A stretch of DNA of 53,961 bases from Pseudanabaena sp. UWO311 (GTDB lineage Bacteria; Cyanobacteriota; Cyanobacteriia; Pseudanabaenales; Pseudanabaenaceae). Below, in pieces: positions 44,782 to 53,463 of this stretch (position 1 is its first letter; each line of letters opens with the position of its first letter). The notes below the pieces were generated by a model that was not told the DNA's origin, searched no databases, and saw nothing but the letters and a program-made list of their open reading frames with translations. Location: assembly GCF_006937785.1 (NCBI RefSeq), contig NZ_SJEE01000037.1, positions 1 to 53,961 on the forward strand, in the 5' to 3' direction. The position numbers were made by a program, and so were the translations under genes.

Positions 44782-45111
44782 TTAAGCAACGCCGTAGTTG
44801 GTGTAGGGGCGCTTGTATGGGGGATGTAAGCCTAACACAATATCTGAAGCTGGTACGCCTTTTTCAACTAGCTCTTGACCAAGATCGGCTTCGGTCATGT
44901 TGTGCTGAATCCAGATTTTGCTGTCTTTAATGTCTAAATGGATGTAACAGGCATAAATGCGGTTTAGCCCTTGCCAGCCAAGATCGAGTAATTGATAGTG
45001 ATCGTGTTCGGTGTCAAAGATGAGTTGACATTCGATGTTTGGCTCGTTGGTAGTAGCATGGGCAATTAATAATTCGCGAACAATTTGGCGATATTTGGCT
45101 ATCTTTTCCAT
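44782..45111 (-). CDS. xisI: XisI family protein
   Basis: This 109-residue protein has the XisI layout: KYRQIVRELL at the start, then DTEHDHYQLLDLGWQG, RIYACYIHLDIKDSKIWIQH, and the conserved end LVEKGVPASDIVLGLHPPYK followed by RPYT. XisI acts with XisH and XisF in excision of the fdxN element in Anabaena, but most cyanobacterial copies lie far from any such element. It overlaps xisH by 13 nt, so the two are co-translated. Confidence 0.93.
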   Translation of the reverse strand: MEKIAKYRQIVRELLIAHATTNEPNIECQLIFDTEHDHYQLLDLGWQGLNRIYACYIHLDIKDSKIWIQHNMTEADLGQELVEKGVPASDIVLGLHPPYKRPYTNYGVA

Positions 45112-45512
45112 TGAATTATCTCCTCTGTATTTGGTTCGTAGGCTAGGATTTTCAGATCGTACTGGACAATTGCAGCTTGGGTAAAACGCTCTTGGAAGAA
45201 AGTGCTGAAAATATCAATAGGCACGGCTAGGTAAAGAATTCGATTAGCTTCTGTCATTTGTAGGGCAAGGCGATAACTGAGAAATTGACCTAACGCATTG
45301 TGAAAGTCACTGATATTTGAGGGATTAATAAAACTCTTAACTTCTACTGCTATTTTCTGTCCGTCTTTTTCAGCAGCAAATACTTTCTCTGCTCCAAGAT
45401 CTATTTCTAGTTTAACGCGATCTATCCGAATGGTTAATGGATCGCTGGTAATTGTCCATCCATCTTTGATGAGGGCTTGTTTGACTGCTTGATGAAATAG
45501 GTCTTTAGCCAT
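45099..45512 (-). CDS. xisH: XisH family protein (PD-(D/E)xK nuclease fold)
   Basis: This 137-residue protein has KDLFHQAVKQALIKDGWTIT and LEIDLGAEKVFAAEKDGQKI, then AVEVKSF. The Asp and the EVK triad match the PD-(D/E)xK nuclease core. It also has GQFLSYRLAL and LAVPIDIFSTFF, typical XisH motifs. It pairs with xisI downstream. No fdxN-like element, recombinase or attachment site is in the window. XisH/XisI copies next to conflict genes may act there; this is inference. Confidence 0.93.
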   Translation of the reverse strand: MAKDLFHQAVKQALIKDGWTITSDPLTIRIDRVKLEIDLGAEKVFAAEKDGQKIAVEVKSFINPSNISDFHNALGQFLSYRLALQMTEANRILYLAVPIDIFSTFFQERFTQAAIVQYDLKILAYEPNTEEIIQWKR

Positions 45513-45561
45513 AATTTAGTGCAAGCTGAAATTTTTTTTATAAAAAGAGAAAGAAGAAAGA

Positions 45562-47034
45562 CTAAATATTCTTCAACAGCTTTTTTCGTTTTTCTTCGTA
45601 ATGTTCGTAAGTGATAATACCATCATCATAAAGTCTTCTAAGATCACCTAGGGCATTGATAGCTTGATCATCTAAATTCAATAGCTTCAACAGCTGTTTT
45701 CGTTTTCCTTCGTAATGTTCGTAAGTGATATTACCATCATCATAAAGTCTTCTAAGATCACCTAGGGCATTGATAGCTTGGTCTTCTAAATTCAATGGCT
45801 TTTTAGTCGCCAGCTTTTTTTGTTTTTCTTCGTCCTCTTCGATAGTGATAATGTCATATTCTAAAGTCTTTGACAGATTACCAATAGCTGTTTCGGAGGA
45901 TATTTGGAGATCTGTGGTAGATCCGAACGATGTGGTGATTTGGCTAGAAACAGATATCAATCCACACTTGCGATCAATATCCGCAACATCCTCATCGCGC
46001 AATCGCAAATGATCTTTCTGAAAATCGCGCAAATCTTTTAACTCTTGAGTCGTTGGAGGATTTCTTTCGGCAAGCATCTCCTTTAGCAGTTCCTCGTACT
46101 CCTCTAACTTCCGCACCTTAGCCAATATCGGCTTCAACACATCCGCCTTAATTTGTTCAGCATCCCCTTCCGACAATTCCAACCTAGTTCGCAAAGAATC
46201 TAACAAACGTCTAGCAGCAATCGACCACTTCCCATCCACGATTCGACTCTCTAACTCGCGCCGATAGACCAGTAGCGGATCGTCCTTCGCTTGAGCAACC
46301 TTCGCAATATAAATCTTCCCACCCTGCTCCACTGGATAAAACGCAGGAGTCATATTTGGTGACTCTAGCGACACCTTCAGCGCCGCATATTCATGCAACT
46401 CATCAATAGAGATTTTTCTGTCTCCATCTCGATCCGCCGCCCCCGTCTCAATTCCTTCCACCAAATAGCGCGTATAGATCGACATCTCCCCATCAGGCTG
46501 AAATGAAAACTGTGTCGAACTCGAAGAAGTCAAAATCGCCCGTCCTTTACCGCCTAACTGATTTTTGAGGTTCACCGAACCATCATCCATCACCGTCAGC
46601 CCCTGAGCAAACGCACCACTAAAGCAACAGTTAAAAATCAAAACCTGATGCTGTGACTTGCTATCATTCATCGCATCATGCAAATAACTTGCTGCCACAG
46701 TCGTAGGTCTAACGATTTTGTCTCCCTCCTTGCGGGTGCTAGGCGTACCCAAAAATAGCCTGTTTGCCTCATCAACGATCCCATGTCCCGAAAAATAAAA
46801 CAGCACCAGATCGTCTTTTTGGCGATCGCGCCCATTAAACAAATTGTGAATCGCATCCTCGATCGCCTGTCTCGAAGCATTTTTTAAAACTACAACGTCC
46901 TCTGAGGCAAATTCACCATTTGCCACCAACACGCGCTGCATCGCATCCACATCCAGCAATGAGCCATACAAAGGTGAAAGTTTTTCACATTCAGGATATT
47001 CACTTGTGCCAACCAACAAAGCCAAACGTTTCAT
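45562..47034 (-). CDS. Caspase-like peptidase with two C-terminal SHOCT-like units
   Basis: In this 490-residue protein, residues 1-230 are a caspase (metacaspase, EACC1-associated type) domain: start MKRLALLVGTSEYPE, catalytic His84 in YFSGHG, and Cys137 in FNCCFSG. A helical linker (about 250-360) follows. The C-terminus has two nearly identical 38-residue units (LGDLRRLYDDGxITYEHYEx, then KRKxLL), the pattern of SHOCT domains, which bring partners together. It lies downstream of an EACC1-like gene and 49 nt upstream of xisH. A conflict role with self-limited proteolysis is likely but unproven. Confidence 0.85.
   Translation of the reverse strand: MKRLALLVGTSEYPECEKLSPLYGSLLDVDAMQRVLVANGEFASEDVVVLKNASRQAIEDAIHNLFNGRDRQKDDLVLFYFSGHGIVDEANRLFLGTPSTRKEGDKIVRPTTVAASYLHDAMNDSKSQHQVLIFNCCFSGAFAQGLTVMDDGSVNLKNQLGGKGRAILTSSSSTQFSFQPDGEMSIYTRYLVEGIETGAADRDGDRKISIDELHEYAALKVSLESPNMTPAFYPVEQGGKIYIAKVAQAKDDPLLVYRRELESRIVDGKWSIAARRLLDSLRTRLELSEGDAEQIKADVLKPILAKVRKLEEYEELLKEMLAERNPPTTQELKDLRDFQKDHLRLRDEDVADIDRKCGLISVSSQITTSFGSTTDLQISSETAIGNLSKTLEYDIITIEEDEEKQKKLATKKPLNLEDQAINALGDLRRLYDDGNITYEHYEGKRKQLLKLLNLDDQAINALGDLRRLYDDGIITYEHYEEKRKKLLKNI
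45571..45798 (-). repeat. 114-bp tandem duplication (two SHOCT-like units)
   Basis: Copies 45571-45684 and 45685-45798 differ in only a few bases by eye and keep frame (38 codons each). Low divergence suggests recent duplication. Confidence 0.85.
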
Positions 47035-47071
47035 GCAGACTTAATTTCCTTACTGACCTTTAGAGAAGTTA

Positions 47072-47179
47072 CCAAGAACTAAAGTTCTTGGCTAAAAGCT
47101 AAAACCCGTTTCAACGGGTTGAATCGAATTTAAACCGTTTCAACGGGTTTAGGCTTTTAGCCCGCAATTTATTGCAGGG
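47072..47179. repeat. Two-hairpin repeat block with GGCTAAAAGCT linker
   Basis: Four hairpins: CCAAGAACT-AA-AGTTCTTGG (47072-47091), AACCCGTT-TC-AACGGGTT (47103-47120), a second CCGTTTCAACGG unit (about 47134-47149) and CCCGCAAT-TT-ATTGCAGGG (47161-47179). The linkers GGCTAAAAGCT and AGGCTTTTAGC occur in mirrored orientation, as at 37454-37695. The last hairpin contains the stop of the EACC1-like gene. Confidence 0.75.
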
Positions 47180-47567
47180 TATTCGGCTGACTTGCCCATT
47201 TTGCAATTTGTTCGTCTGCTTTAGCGATCGCATAATCAAACTCAGCTTGACTACTAGCCTCAATCGCTAATTCCTTACCGTAAGCCTTAATTGACACTTT
47301 CAAGGTTTTACCAATGATCCGATCCTTGAGAAATCCGCCCAGCTTTTGCAAATTCGCGGCACTAACCTCGGCAGTCAGCAATCCAACTACAAATCCACCC
47401 AAAGCCATCGCACCTTCAGGAACATCAGTTACAGCAACGAGATCAGCTTCTTCGACACCATCGACTGCCCGAACCTGTTTCAGCAAATTACGCGCCGCCA
47501 ATTGCAAATCCTCTGCATCTAGGGAGGAATCCACTAATTCCAAGTTGACGAAAACGTTAGTAGTCAT
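47169..47567 (-). CDS. EACC1-like small protein (effector-associated)
   Basis: This is a 132-residue protein. LQLAARNLLKQVRAVDGVEE, then VTDVPEGAMALGGFVVGLL and LGGFLKDRIIGKTLKVSIKA follow the pattern of effector-associated constant component 1 (EACC1): an amphipathic start, a conserved GxMALGG turn, and a beta-alpha end. EACC1 proteins accompany many NTPase or caspase effectors in bacterial conflict systems. It stands directly upstream of the caspase gene on the same strand. Its last residues (PNTLQ) are coded by an inserted repeat. Confidence 0.65.
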   Translation of the reverse strand: MTTNVFVNLELVDSSLDAEDLQLAARNLLKQVRAVDGVEEADLVAVTDVPEGAMALGGFVVGLLTAEVSAANLQKLGGFLKDRIIGKTLKVSIKAYGKELAIEASSQAEFDYAIAKADEQIAKWASQPNTLQ

Positions 47568-47676
47568 AAGTTCACCGATATTTCGATCTCAGGTTAGCTT
47601 ATCACTTTTCTTGCTTTGGTCTTGATTTATGCGCTTAAAATGGTTGTTTTGCGATCGCAAATGGATAAGTAAAAGA

Positions 47677-49272
47677 CTACATCTCATAGTCGCCACCCGA
47701 ACCGTAGTACCATGCGTCAATCTGGCGTTGCCATTGATATTTTTGCTCAGGTAAGAGATTTGCGATCGCAGGATTTACTCTCTGGCCAATTTGATTTAAG
47801 AAGCTATATGCACCTAGCCCAAGATAATGCTTGAGCCAATCTAGTAAAGTCGGAATTCCCACCTGTTGCATAATCTTCAGGACTAAGACAGGATCGGCGA
47901 TAGACATCGCCAGCATCGTTCGGGCTAGTGGAATGAACTGCACCACATCTTGCAAGAATGGATAGAGAACCCGATCTCCTAATTTCTCCATTGAGTTAAA
48001 AGTTACACCTAACAGATAATTAATGCGATCGCTTTCGATTTGCTGATTGACCGCTACACTCATCGATTTTTGGAATAGCCAAGTTACAGATAGATTTGGT
48101 TGATAGGGCTGTAGCGATCGCAGATTTTCTTTGGCTAATAGGTCACTGCGTAAAGCCGTATCAATCCCATCGGTCAAACGTGGCAAATGTCTCACCATCG
48201 CACCAAATCCGCCAAAGCTAAGCGGCGATTGCATTCCTGAGCTGTCACCAACCTGCAAAATCCGATCCCAAGGCGTTTGCAAAGGATTTTGCTTGTAAGA
48301 AGGGAAAAAGCCAAAGAGAACTCGTTGAAATTCTAGTTGAGACAGTTCTATCTCTTGATACTTGGGCAACCAAAATAGATAGTCTTCCATTAGCACCGCA
48401 AAGCTGGGACGCTGTGGATCGGCATCTACATAGGTAAACATATAGGTAGTTCTGCCATCTTTAGCAGGAAATGCTTCCCAAAAATATTGACATTGTTTTT
48501 GTATAGGCGTAAAGCTATAAATCAAGTCGCCATAAAATTTTTCAGGCATTCCCTTCGCACAACTTCCCACCACCATACAAACGCCATCGGGCTTGATATT
48601 TCCCTGTACTTGCGATCGCGCTTGTTTTGCGATCGGCGAGAAATGTCCCATCACATCCAATAATAATCGCCCCGTAATCCTCTTATTCCCCTCTCCTACG
48701 GGAGAGGGGCTAGGGGTGAGGGCAACTTCCACAGCAACACCATCAGCATAGGCGATCGCCTGTTTAAAAGCAGTTTGTTCTAATAATATTCCCCCAGCAT
48801 CTAAAAACTTCTGTTTCAGAACTTCTAATAAATAAACAGGATCAACACCAATATTGAGAATGTCACGCACCCATAAATCTTTACCACCCTGAAAGCCAAC
48901 TCTAGCAGGATTGTATATAGTTGCGATCGCAGTTTCTAGTTCCGCTTCAGTTAATAAATCTAATTCAAAAAATGCATTTAACTCCTTGCGAGAAATATTC
49001 CATTCCTGCGCTCTACCTCGCAATATACCCTGTTCAATAATCGCCACGTGCCAGCCTCGACGCTGCAATGCAGAGGCGATAAATATGCCCAATGTGCCAC
49101 CACAAACGATCGCATCAAAATCTTTGTCGCCTAACTTCTCTGAAGTTGTCTGAACGACCTTAGCGATTTTCTGATTGTTTTGGCGATAGCTTGTCCAGAA
49201 AGCATCCATGCGTTCTAATTGCGATGGAATTTCCGCAGGCATTTGCGATCGCACAGATTCAAATAAAGACAT
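47677..49272 (-). CDS. cruP: FAD-dependent lycopene cyclase-like protein (CruP type)
   Basis: This 531-residue flavoprotein has its FAD-binding Rossmann motif at about 53-80 (FDAIVCGGTLGIFIASALQR). Other anchors are RRGWHVAIIEQG, EWNISRKEL, LLDVMGHFSPIAKQ, and QVGDSSGMQSPLSFGGFGAM, all features of the CruA/CruP lycopene cyclase family; the length and the N-terminal region fit CruP best. CruP is present in most oxygenic phototrophs and is linked to carotenoid epoxidation control and stress, while its cyclase activity is debated. Residues around 184-196 (LTPSPSPVGEGN) are an in-frame repeat insertion. It precedes the secreted-protein gene at 49287 in the same direction. Confidence 0.8.
   Translation of the reverse strand: MSLFESVRSQMPAEIPSQLERMDAFWTSYRQNNQKIAKVVQTTSEKLGDKDFDAIVCGGTLGIFIASALQRRGWHVAIIEQGILRGRAQEWNISRKELNAFFELDLLTEAELETAIATIYNPARVGFQGGKDLWVRDILNIGVDPVYLLEVLKQKFLDAGGILLEQTAFKQAIAYADGVAVEVALTPSPSPVGEGNKRITGRLLLDVMGHFSPIAKQARSQVQGNIKPDGVCMVVGSCAKGMPEKFYGDLIYSFTPIQKQCQYFWEAFPAKDGRTTYMFTYVDADPQRPSFAVLMEDYLFWLPKYQEIELSQLEFQRVLFGFFPSYKQNPLQTPWDRILQVGDSSGMQSPLSFGGFGAMVRHLPRLTDGIDTALRSDLLAKENLRSLQPYQPNLSVTWLFQKSMSVAVNQQIESDRINYLLGVTFNSMEKLGDRVLYPFLQDVVQFIPLARTMLAMSIADPVLVLKIMQQVGIPTLLDWLKHYLGLGAYSFLNQIGQRVNPAIANLLPEQKYQWQRQIDAWYYGSGGDYEM
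48683..48722. repeat. Palindromic repeat inserted within the cruP-like gene
   Basis: CCCCTCTCC-TACG-GGAGAGGGG followed by CTAGGGGTGAGGG. This is a repeat type seen in many genomes; when read in this frame it gives LTPSPSPVGEGN. The reading frame is kept, and the protein family has no such segment as far as I recall. Confidence 0.75.
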
Positions 49273-49286
49273 AATTTTCTACTATC

Positions 49287-49814
49287 CTAACGCTGATAAC
49301 GAGGATCGCAATAATCTCGCAACCACTTATTTGTCGCATCTGCGATCGCTGCATCACTCACATCTACAGGCGGTGCTTGACCAATCCGCATAAAGGCCAT
49401 CGATAGCCGCCAACCATTTGAGGTGGGAACCACAAATAACCAGTAAGCCCGCTGCGATGTCTCAGTTTTACCAGTTTGTCGCTCTAATATTGATAAGAAT
49501 ACCTGTTGGGGGAGGCGATCGCGAGCTTGATCGGGAGCTAGAGGTAAAGGCTCCATCTCTGGCTGACTAATAGTCATCACCTCACGTTTAATCCGCAAAC
49601 GGCTATAGACACGGTTGAGATAGTCTGGCAAATCCTTAGCCAATGCTGCGCTTAAGCTCGGAAAATCCGCAGGGCAAGTGCGGTTATTAATGTATGTTTC
49701 GGCTTTTACAGAATTAGGTATATCAATACAAGTAGTTAGGGCGATCGCTGCCACAAGCTTGGACAATGCTCCGATGCAATGCATTGATGGGTTAGGCGAT
49801 CGGTAATTTGTCAT
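49287..49814 (-). CDS. Secreted protein of unknown function
   Basis: In this 175-residue protein an N-terminal signal peptide (CIGALSKLVAAIALTTCI, cleavage likely after VKA) precedes a mature region with CPADFPSLSAALAKDLPDYL and VFLSILERQTGKTETSQRAY, ending WLRDYCDPRYQR. Similar proteins of about this length occur in other cyanobacteria, as I recall, without known role. It is 14 nt upstream of the cruP-like gene and likely co-transcribed with it. Confidence 0.65.
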   Translation of the reverse strand: MTNYRSPNPSMHCIGALSKLVAAIALTTCIDIPNSVKAETYINNRTCPADFPSLSAALAKDLPDYLNRVYSRLRIKREVMTISQPEMEPLPLAPDQARDRLPQQVFLSILERQTGKTETSQRAYWLFVVPTSNGWRLSMAFMRIGQAPPVDVSDAAIADATNKWLRDYCDPRYQR

Positions 49815-50359
49815 AAATTATGATAAACATTAACAAATAAAGTAAATTGAGCTGGATTAAGGGATTTTCGATTACATTTTATATTGTACTCAATCAATTC
49901 ATTCAGGAAATAAACCAACTGTCTGACAAAGTAATGAGATGAGTCAGATTTTTGCTCATATCGATAAATCCACATAAAAATAGTCAATTAGCCCTAGGTA
50001 AAATAATTGACCGCGTATTTTGCAGATTTACTAGTTTTTTAAGAGAAATAATAATGACAAATAAAACTTCTCTTCGCAAACTGTAACTCGGCAAGTAGTA
50101 GGGCGAATTTTCGGCTAATTCTTAAGTGGAGATCGCGGACGTTATGTTGATCAAAACAGAATCTAGTTAACTGATGTTAAATGGAAGAACTTCCTGCGAT
50201 AGCGAAAATCTATGGCTGGCACGGGGGGACAGCCCCTACAGAATCTAAATTATTTGTGTAGAGGCAATCCTCCGTGATTACCCTGCTTCGCTAATAGCAG
50301 GAGATCTGTCATCTACGTTCCACAGAACATCAGTAGTTAAAATAGTGAAGGAACTCTAT
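49815..50359. other. 545-nt intergenic region with one repeat
   Basis: No convincing gene is seen on either strand; all frames are under 30 codons. An imperfect hairpin, CACGGGGGGACAGCCCC...GGCAATCCTCCGTG, covers 50220-50266 and resembles the GGGGACAACCCCTAC repeats common in cyanobacteria. It probably also holds the promoters for the divergent genes at 49814 and 50360. Confidence 0.5.
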
Positions 50360-51904
50360 ATGAAAACGGATTACTTGATTGTTGGTAGTGGTTTGTCGGC
50401 ATTGACCTTTGGTGCACTGATGGCACATTCAGGCAAGACAGTCCAAATCCTCGAAGCTCACGAGCATCCTGGTGGCTTTGGGCATACGTTTACGATGGCA
50501 AAAAAATATAAGTTTAACGCTCAATTTCACTATGTCTGGGACTGTGGCGAAGGTCAAACTGTGAATCGAGTGCTAAAAAAACTGGGGCTAGAGCAGGAAG
50601 TCACCTTTGAACGTTACGATCCCAAAGGCTTTGACCATATGCGAATGCCAGACTATGCAGTTGATATTCCCTCAGATCCAGAGGAACTAGTTCAGCGATT
50701 GTCTGCGCTATTCCCAGCAGCTAGCGATCGCCTTCGCCAATTCGTCAATGCAGTGGAAAAAACTGGCAAGGGGCTAAAAAAGCTGTCTCCGCCCATCAAT
50801 CCGATGGAATTATTAAAACATCCAATTGAGGTGGTCTCTACAGTTCAATATCTCAATAGTACGCTTCAGGATGTATTTGACAAATTCCAACTGCCCCAAG
50901 CTGCTCAAACGCTCTTAGCGCTGCAATGGCCAGATTTTTTATTACCGCCTAATCAACTTTCATTCTATGCGTGGGTAGTGCTATTCCGAGGTTATCAAGC
51001 AGGGGCATATTACCCCACCCAGCATTTTGAACATGTAATTAACTCATTAGTTAAGGTGATCGAATCTAATGGGGGAAAAGTGCTGCTCAATTATGAAGTT
51101 ACAAATTTTAAAGTTATCGATAGAACGGTTATGGGAGTTCAAGCGATGAATCTCATTAGCCATGAAACCGATGAGTTTACAGGCGACAGAGTGATTTGTA
51201 ATATTGACCCCAAAAAAGCCGCGAAGATGATCGGAGAGTCTCAGTTTTCTAAAACAGTACGCCGAAAACTCGACTATGAGTATTCGGTGTCTAACTATAT
51301 GGCTTACTGCGTCGTTAAAGATCTCGACCTTCGAGACTACGGCTTTGGTAAATGGAATCTCTTTCATACTGGACATCAAAATCTCAATGAAGCCTTTACG
51401 CAGATGTACGATCGCAATGACTACTCTAATCCAAGTTTTGCGATCACCACGCCTACATTGCTTACAGAATCAAGTCAAGATAGCCCAGATGACTGCCAAA
51501 TTGTCGAATTTCTCACCGTGGCAAATTATGACTACTTTAAGCAGTTAGAGAAGAGCGATCGCAAGACTTATAACCATCGAAAACAGGAGATTCTTGATTC
51601 GATTCTCGATGTTGTGGAAGCAAAGTATGTACCAAATTTTAGAAAACATATGGTTTTCCATATTACGGGCAGCCCCACGACTAATGAGCGGTTTTGCTGG
51701 TGTCCCAATGGGAATTCCTATGGCTCTAGCTTAACACCGCGCAATATGGGGCTAGGAAGGTTGAATCACGAAACTTCACTCAATCATTTCTATTTTTGTA
51801 ACGCCTCTTCTGGCTATCCGGGCTTTGCGCCCACCATTTGGACAGGTGCGTTGTTATATCAAAGATTATCGGGTGATGTGATTTTAGGAGGAGGTCAATC
51901 ATGA
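50360..51904 (+). CDS. FAD-dependent oxidoreductase, CrtI/retinol-saturase-like
   Basis: I use ATG 50360, preceded by GAAGGA; the longer frame starts with GTG at 50345. In this 514-residue protein the FAD motif is at 4-32 (DYLIVGSGLSALTFGALMAH), then VQILEAHEHPGGFGHTF, then FHYVWDCGEGQTVNRVLKKL. The C-terminal flavin-binding end is SGYPGFAPTIWTGALL. This is the carotenoid isomerase/phytoene desaturase/retinol saturase superfamily. The substrate cannot be told; a carotenoid or lipid is likely. The stop overlaps the next ATG (ATGA), so it is coupled to a second flavoprotein. Confidence 0.88.
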   Translation: MKTDYLIVGSGLSALTFGALMAHSGKTVQILEAHEHPGGFGHTFTMAKKYKFNAQFHYVWDCGEGQTVNRVLKKLGLEQEVTFERYDPKGFDHMRMPDYAVDIPSDPEELVQRLSALFPAASDRLRQFVNAVEKTGKGLKKLSPPINPMELLKHPIEVVSTVQYLNSTLQDVFDKFQLPQAAQTLLALQWPDFLLPPNQLSFYAWVVLFRGYQAGAYYPTQHFEHVINSLVKVIESNGGKVLLNYEVTNFKVIDRTVMGVQAMNLISHETDEFTGDRVICNIDPKKAAKMIGESQFSKTVRRKLDYEYSVSNYMAYCVVKDLDLRDYGFGKWNLFHTGHQNLNEAFTQMYDRNDYSNPSFAITTPTLLTESSQDSPDDCQIVEFLTVANYDYFKQLEKSDRKTYNHRKQEILDSILDVVEAKYVPNFRKHMVFHITGSPTTNERFCWCPNGNSYGSSLTPRNMGLGRLNHETSLNHFYFCNASSGYPGFAPTIWTGALLYQRLSGDVILGGGQS

Positions 51905-53145
51905 AAATCGCAATTATTGGCGGTGGCGCTAGTGGCATGGTCACAGCCTACCTCCTCGATAAGCAGGGGCATCAAGTCACGGTGTTTGAGCGGCAACCTA
52001 GTTTAGGCGGACATATTCGGACATTAAACAAAAATGTACAGCCAAGCCAATCCGATTGCCAAGAGATTCTTGAATGTGGAGTGATTGAATTCCCAACGGT
52101 TTTCCACAGTTTCATCACACTTATGCAAGAACTAGGCGTAGAACTAGAACCCGTCAGTGTTGGTTCCGCGATGTATTTTAAAAATGGTAGCCACTATCTA
52201 TCGGGAGTCACAATTCAGAAAAACTTTAAAGGTATCCGTCGTCTCATCGAATATTTACGTCTTGACACTCTTTATGCTCGTTCCGCAGGACTATGGCTGA
52301 GAATGAAATTTGCGGATATGAAAGATTTCTATAATCATCCTCTTTCCTATTATTTGAAACGTCCTTGCACTCGCAATACTTGGCTAAAGCTATTAGTCAT
52401 GTATAGCTACTCCATGCCCTTGGAAGCAATTGATGATTTTCCAGCAGAATTAGCGATGCCTGTTTTACGAGACGATGTTGCGGTCAAATGGGTCAGAGTT
52501 AAAGGTGGCGTGTATTCCTATATTGAAAAAATCTTGGCAAAATTCACGGGAGAGATTTTACTAAATGTGGAGATAGACCATATTTTTAGAAGTGAGAATG
52601 TTGTCAAAATTGTGCGATCGACAGGTAAAGTTGAGGAGTTTGATAAGGTCGTGTTTGCTACGCCGCCAGATCAAGTGATGACGCTGTTAGCTGACCCAAC
52701 GGAGAAAGAAACTAAACGGTTTTCCCATTGGCAAGCGAATCATATAGATAGTATTGTTCATAGGGATAGTTCTATGTACGATCGCTATGGGATTAAATAC
52801 GCATCAGAATTTGATTTTTTTCAAACTGATAGTCGCTGGGGCTATAACAGTTGCCTAAATCAGCTTTGTGATATCTCGTCGCCAGAGCGCTATTTCCTAT
52901 CATATCAATTGGAGGAGTTGATTGCTCGCGATCGCTACATTCATATCCAAAAGCATCACACTCCGTTATATACCACGGAGTCTTTCCGATACCGCGATGA
53001 AGTGGTAGCAACTAATGGTGAAAATCATACTTACTATGCAGGAGCCTATCTTGGTGATGGATTGCATGAAGGCGCGATCGCCTCAGCTTTTCGGGTTGCT
53101 CAACTGTTAAAAGCAGAAGGAGTTCTTGCGATCGTAAGAGTCTAG
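51901..53145 (+). CDS. FAD-dependent amine-oxidase-like protein
   Basis: In this 414-residue protein the FAD Rossmann motif is at the N-terminus (MKIAIIGGGASGMVTAYLLD, then VTVFERQPSLGGHIRT). The flavin-binding end is TYYAGAYLGDGLHEGAIASA. It belongs to the amine oxidase/protoporphyrinogen oxidase-like superfamily. It overlaps the upstream oxidoreductase by 4 nt, giving a two-flavoprotein unit that may act in sequence on one substrate. No third partner gene follows; a palindrome begins 6 nt after the stop. Confidence 0.88.
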   Translation: MKIAIIGGGASGMVTAYLLDKQGHQVTVFERQPSLGGHIRTLNKNVQPSQSDCQEILECGVIEFPTVFHSFITLMQELGVELEPVSVGSAMYFKNGSHYLSGVTIQKNFKGIRRLIEYLRLDTLYARSAGLWLRMKFADMKDFYNHPLSYYLKRPCTRNTWLKLLVMYSYSMPLEAIDDFPAELAMPVLRDDVAVKWVRVKGGVYSYIEKILAKFTGEILLNVEIDHIFRSENVVKIVRSTGKVEEFDKVVFATPPDQVMTLLADPTEKETKRFSHWQANHIDSIVHRDSSMYDRYGIKYASEFDFFQTDSRWGYNSCLNQLCDISSPERYFLSYQLEELIARDRYIHIQKHHTPLYTTESFRYRDEVVATNGENHTYYAGAYLGDGLHEGAIASAFRVAQLLKAEGVLAIVRV

Positions 53146-53150
53146 TGCTG

Positions 53151-53210
53151 GCACTCAACAAAAACATAAAAAACAGCGCTTCGCGCCGTTTTTATGTTTT
53201 TGTTGAGTGC
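53151..53210. repeat. Palindrome of about 60 nt after the FAD gene
   Basis: GCACTCAACAAAAACATA pairs with TATGTTTTTGTTGAGTGC; the centre has GCGC-TTC-GCGC. One bulge and one mismatch. Likely also the terminator of the flavoprotein unit. Confidence 0.8.
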
Positions 53211-53452
53211 TTCGCCAAGATTTCTGTAGTCCGCAATCCTTGTTTTACGCAAGGTTCTATCTGTTGAACTTTGCTAGTTACCCCAACCAAAAAGCGCGTG
53301 TAGCTATCCTGATTAGCAGTATCCCCAACAGAATCACCATCTTGAGATGACCAGTCAGTAGCACAAGCACGAATATCCTTACCTGCCCAGCGAGAAAACC
53401 ATGCGGCAATAAATCCTGCCTGTAACTGATGCCAAGGCAAATTTCCTGACTT
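53192..53452 (-). pseudogene. Possible gene remnant (3' part)
   Basis: A minus-strand frame follows an in-frame TAG at 53453-53455. Its composition is protein-like: SGNLPWHQLQAGFIAAWFSR, then GKDIRACATDW and SYTRFLVGVTSKV. There is no ATG; TTG 53440 is the only start codon. The last residues and the stop lie in the palindrome at 53151-53210, and the 74-bp repeat abuts the 5' side. I do not recognise a family. It may be a gene cut off by repeats, or a chance frame. Confidence 0.35.
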
Positions 53453-53463
53453 CTAGCCAATTC

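Noticed and set aside
44782-45512. xisH/xisI as evidence of an fdxN-type excision element
   Set aside because: No recombinase gene, nif gene or attachment-like repeat is in the window; such gene pairs are common outside the element.
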